A stretch of 64,000 nucleotides of DNA, taken from assembly GCF_003473295.1 (NCBI RefSeq), contig NZ_QRMP01000017.1, positions 693 through 64,692 of the forward strand. Reading direction: 5' to 3'. This document shows positions 27,826-36,840 of this stretch, in pieces. The position numbers were made by a program, and so were the translations under genes. The notes under the pieces were generated by a model, which saw only the letters and a program-made list of their open reading frames with translations, did not search any database and had not been told where the DNA came from. The stretch is from Parabacteroides sp. AM08-6 (GTDB lineage: Bacteria > Bacteroidota > Bacteroidia > Bacteroidales > Tannerellaceae). The first letter of the stretch is position 1; every line of letters begins with the position of its first letter.

Positions 27826-27833
27826 CAAAGATA
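27826..27833 (-). promoter_or_regulatory. -7 element for the MNT-HEPN gene
   Basis: TATCTTTG on the minus strand between the sbcC stop and the ATG at 27803. It suggests transcription independent of sbcDC. Confidence 0.55.
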
Positions 27834-27843
27834 GGAATTATCC

Positions 27844-30810
27844 CTATATTACCTCTATATAGCTACGCCCGTTTCCTGCCCGGTTCACTTTTATTTGCAC
27901 AAGGATGCGTTCGGTCATTTCCTGAACATGAGAAATAACCCCTATTTTGCGTCCCTGCGTACGCAGACTTTCAAGTGCATCCATAGCTATCCGTAATGTT
28001 TCGGCATCCAGCGACCCAAAACCTTCGTCTATAAAAAGGCTTTCCACTTTCATCCGGTTCGAAGATAGAGACGAAAGTCCCAAAGCCAGTGCCAAAGATA
28101 CGAGAAACGATTCCCCACCGGAAAGACTATGCACCGTCCTCACTTCATCACACATATCACGGTCTATCACCTGCAGAGCCAACGTATCGGGAACTCGTTC
28201 CAACCGATAGCGGCGGGTCAAATTGCGTAACTGGATATTTGCATAACCTAAGAGTATGTCCAACGTATATCCTTGAGCAATACGTCGGAATTTAGCTCCA
28301 TCTGCAGAACCTGCCAACTCGTTCAGCCTGGCCCAACGTTCGCTTTCAGACTTACAGATATTTAGCTCCTCCTGCATGCCAGCTACTTTTACCTTATTTT
28401 CCGTATGAGCCCGTAAACGGAAAGACAACTCCGTCTTTTCCCGTGCGACACGAACTAAAGAAGCATCAAGTGTTTCCCCGTCAGAAATCGCCTGATATCC
28501 GGCTATCCATTTATCGAGAGCAGCCTGCCGACGGGATAATTCGGCGGATGTTTCAGACAAATCTTTCGCAATCTGCTCGGCAACGCCACGAGACTGCTCA
28601 ACGATTCCGGCTTGTTCGGTTTGCACGGCAAGCAGTTTCTTCAAACGTTCTTTCAATGTATCCATACGCTTCACGTGCTCCTGTTCTACCACATCCGCCG
28701 GACGCCCATCCAGCAATTTGGAACGTTCCGATTGCAATACAGAAAAAGCCGTACGGTTTTTCTCATAAAGCTGCATCGCTTCTTCCGAAATTTTGCCGAG
28801 AGAGGGAAGGAAAGATGCCAACGAATCACATTCAGCCTTCCGCGCACTTTGCCGGCGTTCCAATTCGCACAATTTCTCATTATTCTCATGCCACTGACTG
28901 GTAAAATCTATCAATGTTTGCCGGAAAGTCACCGGATTTTGTTGCCATCCTTTTTGCCAGTCATTATTTCCAAACAATTGGTCGGCAGCCGAAAGAGAAC
29001 GCGACAGAATTACAGATTGTTCTTCTATCACCTGTTCTTCACGCTCCAACCGGGCCACCGACAATTTTTGCTTGGAAAGCAAATCCTTACAGGCATCTTT
29101 CACTTCCGTCAATTCCCTATGCAGAGACAATTGTTGTTGCTGAAGAGCAGACAGTTGCTTGGCTTGGACAGAAACAGCCTCCTTACGGGAAAGTAATTGC
29201 TGTATTTGCAACGTCAGAGCGTCAACCGGTTTATGAGACACAACCGGTATATCCACCGCAGGATGATGCAAACTGCCACATACCGGGCAGGGCTGTCCAT
29301 CTTGCAATTTCTCACGTAAATCCCGGATATTACCGGAAGCGGCCAGCCGGGCTTGCTCCACCAATAGTTGTTCGCGTTCCTGTCTAAGTTTCTCAATTTC
29401 TCTATCTAATGCCGCCGAATCCGTCTTTTTCTGTTCCTCTTCCAACGTCCGGAAAGAAGCTTCAGTTTGTTGAACTGCCACGCGTTTTTCTTCCGCTTTT
29501 TGTTGCAAAATTCCAAGTTGTTTGACCAATAGAGCCTCCGCTTTACGAATGGAAACGACAGACAAATTAGCCTTCTCTATCGTTTGCCTGGCCACAAAAG
29601 CCGTATCGATATGCAATAAAAGGGTAGACAGTTGTTCCGCTATACTTTCCTTCTTTTTATAACGTTCCCGCCATTCAGTCAATCGAGCTATCTCTGCATC
29701 ACTTTGTTGCCGGCGCTTCACAGCTGCCTGATAGTTCGCCTCCGCCTCCTTCAAGCGAACAGAAGCATTTTTCATTTGCATTTTCGAATCAGCCAAGGCA
29801 CGAGCGGCATTATCCAGTTGTATATCCAGACGACGAGCCTGTTGAATATCCAGACTTAACGCTTTGAATGTCATTTCGGAATATTGTTGTTCCTCAGCTC
29901 CTTTTTCATAATCACGACGAGCGGCAGCCAATAAACCGGCAGCTTGCGTTAAACGCACCGATGCTTCTTTTTGTTGTGATTGCCGGGTCGTTATAAGTTC
30001 TTCGATTGTGCGGACAGACTCTTGCAGTATTTGCCGTTCCTCCCGGCACTTTTCCAAACGAGACAATGTGGTTTCTGTTTTGGAAAGATTGGAACGCAAA
30101 GCTTTTTCCTCCTCCTCAGTCAGTAATTCCACTCCCTGAATACGGACATTTATCGTATCGAACGCTTCTTTTGCTCTCGCATTCTTCTCAAAAATCAAAC
30201 GAGATATGGCAGAATAAAGTTCCGTACCCGTCAACTTTTCCAACAAAGATGCCTTTTCTCCCTGTTCAGCTTTCAAGAAAGTAGAAAAATCATTTTGGGC
30301 CAGCAAAACAGAACGGGTAAACTGTTCGAATGTCAAACCTATCAGTTCAATAATACGAGACTGTAATTCCGAACGTGTACCTTGTTCCTCTTTTTCTTTA
30401 TCCAGATTGAATAATGTAATTTTAGGATTCTGAAGACGCCCGTTTTCTTTATCGCGGGCACGCCCCACCGACCAGCGGGCACGATAACGATATCCGTTCA
30501 AAGCTACAAACTCCACTTCCGCATATCCGGAAACAGTTCCCCGACGAAGTAAAAAACGGGGGTCGCTTTGTAGTAATACTTCATCATTCACATCACGTAA
30601 GCGGACATTGTTTTCCTTAGCCTGTTCAGTACGAGGTGTACGGGCAAAAAGAGCCAGGCACATGGCATCCAGTATCGTCGACTTTCCGGCTCCCGTAGGT
30701 CCAGATATAGCAAATATACCGGCAGAAAGAAGAGGTTCCAGAGTAAAATCGATTACAAAATCACCTTCCAGCGATGCCAGATTGCGTCCTCTGATTACTA
30801 ATATTTTCAT
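27844..30810 (-). CDS. sbcC: SbcC: ATPase subunit of the SbcCD nuclease
   Basis: The 988-residue SMC-like protein has the Walker A motif GPTGAGKST near residue 40, long coiled coils (about 190-490 and 530-800) around a zinc hook with CPVC in DGQPCPVCGSLHHP, and the C-terminal signature LSGGESFLVSLALALG, Walker B LFIDEGFGSLD. With SbcD it cuts hairpins and trims double-strand ends. Its ATG overlaps the sbcD stop by four bases. Length and order are typical. In Bacteroidetes sbcC sites such as the ADPR-type loops are not needed for the call. Confidence 0.96.
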   Translation of the reverse strand: MKILVIRGRNLASLEGDFVIDFTLEPLLSAGIFAISGPTGAGKSTILDAMCLALFARTPRTEQAKENNVRLRDVNDEVLLQSDPRFLLRRGTVSGYAEVEFVALNGYRYRARWSVGRARDKENGRLQNPKITLFNLDKEKEEQGTRSELQSRIIELIGLTFEQFTRSVLLAQNDFSTFLKAEQGEKASLLEKLTGTELYSAISRLIFEKNARAKEAFDTINVRIQGVELLTEEEEKALRSNLSKTETTLSRLEKCREERQILQESVRTIEELITTRQSQQKEASVRLTQAAGLLAAARRDYEKGAEEQQYSEMTFKALSLDIQQARRLDIQLDNAARALADSKMQMKNASVRLKEAEANYQAAVKRRQQSDAEIARLTEWRERYKKKESIAEQLSTLLLHIDTAFVARQTIEKANLSVVSIRKAEALLVKQLGILQQKAEEKRVAVQQTEASFRTLEEEQKKTDSAALDREIEKLRQEREQLLVEQARLAASGNIRDLREKLQDGQPCPVCGSLHHPAVDIPVVSHKPVDALTLQIQQLLSRKEAVSVQAKQLSALQQQQLSLHRELTEVKDACKDLLSKQKLSVARLEREEQVIEEQSVILSRSLSAADQLFGNNDWQKGWQQNPVTFRQTLIDFTSQWHENNEKLCELERRQSARKAECDSLASFLPSLGKISEEAMQLYEKNRTAFSVLQSERSKLLDGRPADVVEQEHVKRMDTLKERLKKLLAVQTEQAGIVEQSRGVAEQIAKDLSETSAELSRRQAALDKWIAGYQAISDGETLDASLVRVAREKTELSFRLRAHTENKVKVAGMQEELNICKSESERWARLNELAGSADGAKFRRIAQGYTLDILLGYANIQLRNLTRRYRLERVPDTLALQVIDRDMCDEVRTVHSLSGGESFLVSLALALGLSSLSSNRMKVESLFIDEGFGSLDAETLRIAMDALESLRTQGRKIGVISHVQEMTERILVQIKVNRAGNGRSYIEVI

Positions 30811-32051
30811 ATAGACACCTCCCGCATTACAAGCTTAAACATCGACTCCAGTTCTTCCGGCAATTCGCCGCCATAACGATTAGCAAAAGCATGCCGCAAC
30901 ATATCCAGCGGATCAATCTTTTGCAAATCCGTATAAGAAAACGAATCAACCATCTCCTCATCGACACGTTCCGGATACGAAGGCCTAATCGAAGTAAGAC
31001 GTACAGCTTTATCAGCCAAAACCTCCTCTACCCGATGACGAAATCCCGGCTCCGGTTCAGTCAATAACACCTGCACTTCAAGATAAGGCCAACTACTTTT
31101 GTCCGAATCCACAGGGGCAACAGGCAATTCAGCCAGTTGCCTCAATACCACCTCCGGAGATGCAGGTTGTTCGGGGATTCGAAGTAAACCGGTCAATAAA
31201 GGAACCGGTATTGTTTCAATAGTAGAGAGTTTACCCTTTTCAAGCACCACATTTACCACTTGGTGGCGATAATTCTTTTCGGAAAAAGACATAGGCAAAG
31301 GACTTCCCGCGTAACGTACATTTTCTCTTCCTCCTACCCGCTGTGCTTTATGAATATGGCCAAGTGCGGTATAAGCCAATCCTTTATCAAAAATATCCGA
31401 AGAAACAGACTCCAACCCTCCCATTATCACTCGTTCGCTCCGGTCATCATCAGACAATTCAGCACCTGTAGCATGCAAATGTCCCATTGCAATCAGTGCT
31501 TCACCCGGCTCGCGCACCCCATCTGCATAATCAAAAAGTTGCCTGTACATCCGGTTAATACCTGCCATATATGTATCCTCGTCTTCATCCGAAGGAGGAT
31601 AATCACCTTGTCTGAGATAGGGCACAGCCAAACAAAAGGCCTCTCGTATCCCTTCCCCATTATATAAAGGAACAAGAAGCGAATCAAAATCAATCGTTCC
31701 TTCTTCCGTTCGCCGAATAATCCCGGAAACTGAAGTTCGCAATTCTTCCAGCAAGGGGACCGGAGCCTCAAGACGAATCGCAGAATCATGATTACCTGCT
31801 GTTATCACAATTTGCAACTGTGGCAAACGACGACTGATATCCCGCAAAAAACGGAAAAAACGATGTTGCGCCGAAGCCGCCGGATTAGCAACATCAAATA
31901 CGTCCCCGGAAATAAGTAATACATCAGTTCGCAATTCTTCTAACGTATCAGCCAGCCAGGAAAGAAAAGCATCATGTTCCGCCTCGCGGTCATAACCAAA
32001 AAAAGTTTGACCAAGATGCCAGTCGGCTGTATGAATGATATGTAATGACAT
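30807..32051 (-). CDS. sbcD: SbcD: nuclease subunit of the SbcCD complex
   Basis: The 414-residue protein has the calcineurin-like phosphoesterase motifs in order: HTADWHLGQ, LLISGDVFD, ITAGNHDS, IAMGHLHATG and YTALGHIHKAQ, which hold the two Mn2+ ions. The C-terminal capping region follows (from about residue 280). It forms the exonuclease/endonuclease with SbcC encoded just downstream, overlapping by four bases. A 40-codon reading frame ends seven bases upstream of its ATG. Confidence 0.96.
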   Translation of the reverse strand: MSLHIIHTADWHLGQTFFGYDREAEHDAFLSWLADTLEELRTDVLLISGDVFDVANPAASAQHRFFRFLRDISRRLPQLQIVITAGNHDSAIRLEAPVPLLEELRTSVSGIIRRTEEGTIDFDSLLVPLYNGEGIREAFCLAVPYLRQGDYPPSDEDEDTYMAGINRMYRQLFDYADGVREPGEALIAMGHLHATGAELSDDDRSERVIMGGLESVSSDIFDKGLAYTALGHIHKAQRVGGRENVRYAGSPLPMSFSEKNYRHQVVNVVLEKGKLSTIETIPVPLLTGLLRIPEQPASPEVVLRQLAELPVAPVDSDKSSWPYLEVQVLLTEPEPGFRHRVEEVLADKAVRLTSIRPSYPERVDEEMVDSFSYTDLQKIDPLDMLRHAFANRYGGELPEELESMFKLVMREVSI

Positions 32052-32058
32052 CGTATTA

Positions 32059-32181
32059 TTATTTTGACGAACACCGGTTCGCCATCATTAAAGCTTGTCT
32101 GGTATTCAGCCAATAACATTCAGCCAAGGCGTTGACACAATAAAGCTTATAAGTTACCTGATTTTGAAGTTGCGTATTCAT
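32059..32181 (-). CDS. Possible 40-residue protein upstream of sbcD
   Basis: An ATG at 32181 opens a 40-codon frame beginning MNTQLQNQVTYKLYC and ending MMANRCSSK, which stops seven bases before the sbcD ATG and lies downstream of the probable operon promoter at 32220. It has three cysteines and no signal or membrane segment. The codon choice looks like the neighbouring genes. It could be a real small protein or a translated leader that couples to sbcD. I do not recognise it. Confidence 0.4.
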   Translation of the reverse strand: MNTQLQNQVTYKLYCVNALAECYWLNTRQALMMANRCSSK

Positions 32182-32219
32182 CGTTTATTTTATTGTCCTC
32201 TCTTCTATATGTTCGAAAG

Positions 32220-32227
32220 CAAAAATA
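32220..32227 (-). promoter_or_regulatory. -7 element of the sbcDC unit
   Basis: TATTTTTG on the minus strand lies 39 bases before the small frame at 32181. The region 32228-32328 shows nothing else that I can support. Confidence 0.45.
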
Positions 32228-32328
32228 GTAAAAACTCAGCAACTCGTTATCAAATATCGCCTTAAAATATCTTTTAAACAAACATCTGTAAAAACGCAAG
32301 AAAAAAAGCTGCATCGGTAAAATATCCC

Positions 32329-32389
32329 GATTATCAAAATGTCATTACGATAGCAATTAAATGGGATTAGTATAGCAGGTAAAATGAAT
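32329..32389 (+). repeat. 61-bp intergenic element, copy B
   Basis: Matches the complement of 1-61 at 56 of 61 positions, with the last 32 identical. Inside it are two direct half-repeats, TTACGATAGCAATTAA at 32345-32360 and TTAGTATAGCAGGTAA at 32367-32382 (12 of 16 identical, 22-base period). It points toward the transporter gene at 32676. The remaining 32390-32640 has no gene that I can support. Confidence 0.85.
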
Positions 32390-32642
32390 TACCCGCACAT
32401 GTAACCCTTTTTAACGTATCAAACAGATTACAGAACACTTAAATGATGAACATTCTGTCAAACAGAAGAAAGTTGATTTTAAATTAATTTCGATACAGTT
32501 CAGAGAAATGAGGAAAAACAAAGAATAAGATATTCCCCCCTGTCTCTACTTTATTCCAAATTATCATTATTCCCGAAAATTTCACCCGGTGGGACAAAAA
32601 CACAATTATTTTAAGAAACAAATCAGATATAATTTATTCTCC

Positions 32643-32650
32643 TATCTTTG
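32643..32650 (+). promoter_or_regulatory. -7 element for the AspT/YidE-type transporter gene
   Basis: TATCTTTG lies 26 bases before the ATG at 32676. It lies within the longer open frame that starts at 32589, so the 29-residue extension is not translated from this promoter. Confidence 0.65.
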
Positions 32651-32675
32651 CAACATCAATAAACAGGGGATTTTT

Positions 32676-34346
32676 ATGAATTGGTTACAAGAAGCCTTTT
32701 TAACGCCATCTATGATACAAGCAGTTATTATAATATCGCTGGTAGCTGCACTCGGCTTGTATTTGGGAAGAATAAAGATATTCGGCATCTCGCTGGGTAT
32801 CACATTCGTTTTCTTTGCCGGAATTCTGGCAGGACATCTGGGCATTGTAGTAAATAAGGATATGCTCTATTTTGCCCAAAGTTTCGGATTAATTCTATTC
32901 GTTTATTCCTTAGGTCTGCAAGTGGGACCCGGCTTCTTTGCTTCCCTGAAAAAAGGAGGAGTAGCCATGAACATGATGGGCTTGGGCGTCATTTTCCTCG
33001 GGCTTATTCTGACAGTCGGATTACATTATGCAACCGGCGTTTCTTTGTCGAACATGGTGGGATTGCTCTGTGGGGCTGTTACCAATACCCCGGCTCTCGG
33101 AGCTGCCCAGCAAGCTTTATTGCAGATAAATCCGGAACATACAAAAGGTGTTACCGACATGGCATTGGCTTGCGCGGTAGCTTATCCGTTGGGGGTTGTC
33201 GGTGTTATCCTGGCTATCATCATTCTCAAAGCTGTTTTCGTTAAAAACAAGCAGAAAGAGGAAACAGAAAAACGGGATACAACTACCTATGTAGCCGAAT
33301 TTCATGTCAGCAATCCGGCTATATACAATAAAAGCATCAAGGAGATTATGCAACTTACCGAGAAACATTTTGTCATTTCCCGTGTCTGGCGAAACGGTAA
33401 AGTGAGCATTCCCACCTCGGATACGCGCCTGCGAGAACACGACCATTTACTGATTATCTCCGTAAAGTCGGATGTCGAATCCATTAAAGTTTTATTCGGA
33501 GAACAGGAAAATGTAGATTGGAACAAAGAGGATATCGATTGGAACGCAATCGACAGCCAACTGATTTCCCGTCGTATCGCCGTGACCCGCAACCGGGTGA
33601 ATGGGGTGAAATTAGGAGCACTGCGTCTCCGTAACTTGTATGGAATCAATATCACCCGTGTCAATCGTGCCGGTATCGACTTACTCGCCTCTCCCGGCCT
33701 GCGTTTACAGATTGGCGACCGGTTGACAATCGTGGGAGAAGCCAATTCGGTCAATACTGTCGGTAAAATATTAGGAAATGAAATCAAGCGGTTGGATAAT
33801 CCGAATTTATTAGCTGTCTTTGTAGGTATTTCACTGGGTATGTTGCTGGGAGCATTGCCCATTTCATTGCCGGGCATCAGTACACCGGTAAAGCTGGGCA
33901 TTGCCGGAGGACCGATTATTATCGGAATTTTGATGGGAGCTTTCGGACCACGTTTCCATCTGACGACTTATACAACCCAAAGTGCAAATCTGATGCTGCG
34001 TCAGTTGGGAATTGTCATCTACCTGGCAGGTCTGGGTATTGACTCCGGTGCTCATTTCTTCGAAACCGTTTTCTGTGCCGAAGGATTGTTGTGGGTCGGA
34101 TTAGGTTTTATCCTGACTATCGTTCCCGTACTCGTAGTCGGCTTTATCGCCGCGCAATTCTTCAAACTGGATTATGCCCACAATATAGGGATGCTTTGTG
34201 GAAGCATGGCAAACCCGATGGCTTTAAGTTTTGCGAACACAACGGTTGAAGGGGACGAGCCTTCTGTTTCCTATGCGACCGTGTATCCGCTATCGATGTT
34301 CATCCGGGTGATTTCGACACAGTTAATACTGATGTTATTTATGTAG
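32676..34346 (+). CDS. AspT/YidE-family putative transporter with two TrkA-C domains
   Basis: The product is 556 residues from the ATG at 32676 (MNWLQEAFLTPSMIQ). Five N-terminal membrane segments (GISLGITFVFFAGILAGHLG, GLILFVYSLGLQVGPGF, and the CGAVTNTPALGAAQQAL signature) are followed by two cytoplasmic TrkA-C (RCK_C) domains at about residues 200-285 and 295-375, then five more membrane segments with a mirrored motif (CGSMANPMALSFANT). This is the aspartate:alanine exchanger fold. The substrate of YidE-type members is unknown. The upstream 61-bp repeat could be its control element (inference). Confidence 0.92.
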   Translation: MNWLQEAFLTPSMIQAVIIISLVAALGLYLGRIKIFGISLGITFVFFAGILAGHLGIVVNKDMLYFAQSFGLILFVYSLGLQVGPGFFASLKKGGVAMNMMGLGVIFLGLILTVGLHYATGVSLSNMVGLLCGAVTNTPALGAAQQALLQINPEHTKGVTDMALACAVAYPLGVVGVILAIIILKAVFVKNKQKEETEKRDTTTYVAEFHVSNPAIYNKSIKEIMQLTEKHFVISRVWRNGKVSIPTSDTRLREHDHLLIISVKSDVESIKVLFGEQENVDWNKEDIDWNAIDSQLISRRIAVTRNRVNGVKLGALRLRNLYGINITRVNRAGIDLLASPGLRLQIGDRLTIVGEANSVNTVGKILGNEIKRLDNPNLLAVFVGISLGMLLGALPISLPGISTPVKLGIAGGPIIIGILMGAFGPRFHLTTYTTQSANLMLRQLGIVIYLAGLGIDSGAHFFETVFCAEGLLWVGLGFILTIVPVLVVGFIAAQFFKLDYAHNIGMLCGSMANPMALSFANTTVEGDEPSVSYATVYPLSMFIRVISTQLILMLFM

Positions 34347-34358
34347 CAACCTTTTTCT

Positions 34359-35552
34359 TTATTTTCTGCATTTTATCAGAACCCTCTCTCCGTCTGATAA
34401 GGTAGTGGCGAAAAGGTAAAGCTCTCCTCCCTCCGCAATTTTGGTCCGCTTACGGAGTTCGTCGACTGTAAGCGGGAAATTACGGACAGTAATATTCGCC
34501 TGCGGAATAGTTTTGGACAACCCTTTACAAAGCTTACCGGAAAAGGGCAGAACCTCTTCCACCCGGAAAATACGGCCGGGAAAATCAGCCATATAAACAT
34601 CCGAAGTGTATAAATGGCTACTGACATGCAATTTCTTTACTTGCATGCGAACAGCAACCTGTTTGAAAGCACCTGCTTTCAAAATAGAAGCATTCGGTTC
34701 ATAAAGCCATCCGTCAACCTTCTCAGCAGTCAGAAGCGGAGCCGCCTGCTCCTCCCCTAAAGTAAAACAAAAAGAAGATTCGCTCCCGTCAGCCGCCCGA
34801 TTGATACAATGGATAAATACTCCGGTATTACTCCCTGCATTTCTTTCCGTCACAAAAAGCAATTCCTTACATTCATTCTTTACGGAAAGGACATGAACCG
34901 CTGTCGTACCGGGTAATAAATCCAATGTCAGACGTATATCCGCCATCGGAGACAATTTAGCAATCACCCGAGGAGCACGGGATAACAACGAAGGAAGCAA
35001 AGCCGGCAAGTCCGGTTCGCAGTCTTGAAGGGCAAAAACCCGCTTGTTGCGCTCTCCCCGGCGAGCCGGGTCGATATAAAAGGCATCGACTTCGGGCAAT
35101 TGAGAAAGATATTCAGTTGCATCCGCATTCACAACTATGATATTGGCAGCTCCCAAAACAGAAAAATTATGCCGGGCAGCCTCGCAATAATCAGGAAAAC
35201 GCTCGATATAAGTAAGCTGTTTCACCCGGCAGGAGAAATAATAACTATCGATACCCAATCCCCCCGTCAAATCGCACATCGTCCAAGAAGGTTCGACAAG
35301 CCGTTGTTTATAAGAAGCGGTTTGTTCCGACGAACATTGTTCGGCCGCAATACGAGCCGGAAATATCAGTTGCGGATTTGCATACCAGGAAGGCAACTTA
35401 TCCTTTATCTGACACCTACTTGCTATCTGGTCTGCCAGAAAAGGGACATCCAAATCCGGATACTTGGAGGCAGAAAGCAGTAAACGGGTCAAATCGTCCG
35501 TAAGATGTTCACGTATAAATTGTATCTCGACAGGAGTCAGTTCCATGTGCAT
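34359..35552 (-). CDS. THUMP-like domain class I SAM methyltransferase
   Basis: The 397-residue cytoplasmic protein has an N-terminal helical part, a Rossmann methyltransferase core with CDLTGGLGIDSYYFS (SAM motif I), VVNADATEYL and the DPARR motif in AFYIDPARRGERNKRVF, and a C-terminal THUMP-like region (about 300-397). The family (PF18096 at the end) is expected to act on RNA, but the target is not known. The gene is convergent with the transporter gene, with 12 bases between stops. The start could be the first ATG or the one two codons later. Confidence 0.85.
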   Translation of the reverse strand: MHMELTPVEIQFIREHLTDDLTRLLLSASKYPDLDVPFLADQIASRCQIKDKLPSWYANPQLIFPARIAAEQCSSEQTASYKQRLVEPSWTMCDLTGGLGIDSYYFSCRVKQLTYIERFPDYCEAARHNFSVLGAANIIVVNADATEYLSQLPEVDAFYIDPARRGERNKRVFALQDCEPDLPALLPSLLSRAPRVIAKLSPMADIRLTLDLLPGTTAVHVLSVKNECKELLFVTERNAGSNTGVFIHCINRAADGSESSFCFTLGEEQAAPLLTAEKVDGWLYEPNASILKAGAFKQVAVRMQVKKLHVSSHLYTSDVYMADFPGRIFRVEEVLPFSGKLCKGLSKTIPQANITVRNFPLTVDELRKRTKIAEGGELYLFATTLSDGERVLIKCRK

Positions 35553-35598
35553 GCTCGCTTAATTAGACGGCAAAGATACGAAAAAGCTCATAACCGAC

Positions 35599-36840
35599 CT
35601 ATAGCAACGTATAGCAGACGAAGGTCATCAAAGCCAGCAATCCGCCAATCAACGATTCATATCCGATAAGGCGCAAACGCTCTTTCAAATTCATTTCTAC
35701 CGCACCCGCCGTAGCATGGAAAAAGGAACCATGCGGCAAATGGTCGATAACCGTCGCACCGGAATTTATCATAGCCGCCCCCCAGACTGCAGAGACACCG
35801 GATGCCAATATCACATCCGCGAAAGAAGCAGATGCCAGTGTCGCCCCCGCGGTACTCGAAGCAGTTACGCCAGACATCAATGCCCCGGAAACAGGAGCTA
35901 TCAATGATTTACCCAAAGAGAGACTGTCGAGACCCGACAAAATCACATCTTTCAATGTAGAATTCTTTATTATACCCGCAATCGTTCCCGTTCCGACCAA
36001 CAGAACAGCTATAACCGACATCTTTTCCAACCCGTAAGAAAGGCATTCTTTCAACTGTTTCCCCCGGCGCATAGCCAATAGTCCGACTATTCCACCCACC
36101 GGCAAAGCAATCAGCGGATCGATTACAATCCCCAAAAGGGGGCGTAATGCCAAAAGGACGATGGTCACCAACGGCCCGATGATACTACTTGCGAAAGAGG
36201 GTAAATGGCTTGTATCTTCCACTTCCAGCAATTCCGTCACTTTTTCCCCTTTATTAGAGAAATGATGAACCAAAAAGATGGAAAAGACAATTCCTACTAT
36301 CGCCGGTATCAGATTCACATACATAACGGAAGATAAACCGGCATTAAAGTTTTCCGCGGCAATAATCGTATTCGGATTGGGCGATATGATATTTCCACAT
36401 TTTCCACCTCCGACCATAGCCAGCAACAACTTCATCTTCGAGAAATCCATCCCTTTTCCGATAGCTAGCGCAATCGGTGCAACAGTAATCACCGCCACAT
36501 CGATAAAGACTCCTATCGCTGTCAACAAAAATGTAGATAAAACCAAAGCTGCAAGTGCTTTGTTCTCTCCCAATACACGAATAATAGTCAAGGCAATACG
36601 GGAGGCTGCCCCAGTTTTAATCAGCACGCCGGATAAAATGCCGGCTGTCAGTATCCGGATAATAGCCGGACTCACATCCTTCAAACCCTCTATCATAAAA
36701 GTAACGGTCTGAGGAAGTGAAACTCCCCCGGCAAGCCCCCCAATCACAGCTCCTAAAATCAAGCTGTAAGCAGCATTATATTTCTTCAATATCAGGACAA
36801 TAGCAACCAGCAGACCGAGCATAGCACCTATCGCCGTCAT
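35599..36840 (-). CDS. GntP-family permease, probably for glycerate
   Basis: The 413-residue protein is almost wholly hydrophobic with about 12 membrane segments. GntP features are ILSGVLIKTGAA, the GGGKCGNIISPNPNTI loop, SPVSGALMSGVTASSTAGATLASASF and VIDHLPHGSFFHATAG. Family members are proton symporters for gluconate or related sugar acids. The start overlaps the stop of the glycerate kinase gene by four bases, so the natural substrate is probably D-glycerate (inference). It is the last gene of a three-gene unit with the kinase and a GH78 enzyme. Confidence 0.9.
   Translation of the reverse strand: MTAIGAMLGLLVAIVLILKKYNAAYSLILGAVIGGLAGGVSLPQTVTFMIEGLKDVSPAIIRILTAGILSGVLIKTGAASRIALTIIRVLGENKALAALVLSTFLLTAIGVFIDVAVITVAPIALAIGKGMDFSKMKLLLAMVGGGKCGNIISPNPNTIIAAENFNAGLSSVMYVNLIPAIVGIVFSIFLVHHFSNKGEKVTELLEVEDTSHLPSFASSIIGPLVTIVLLALRPLLGIVIDPLIALPVGGIVGLLAMRRGKQLKECLSYGLEKMSVIAVLLVGTGTIAGIIKNSTLKDVILSGLDSLSLGKSLIAPVSGALMSGVTASSTAGATLASASFADVILASGVSAVWGAAMINSGATVIDHLPHGSFFHATAGAVEMNLKERLRLIGYESLIGGLLALMTFVCYTLL

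Noticed and set aside
1..32389. Reading the inverted 61-bp copies as ends of a composite transposon
   Set aside because: No transposase between or beside them; the interior consists of ordinary chromosomal genes including pheT, lepA and trmD.
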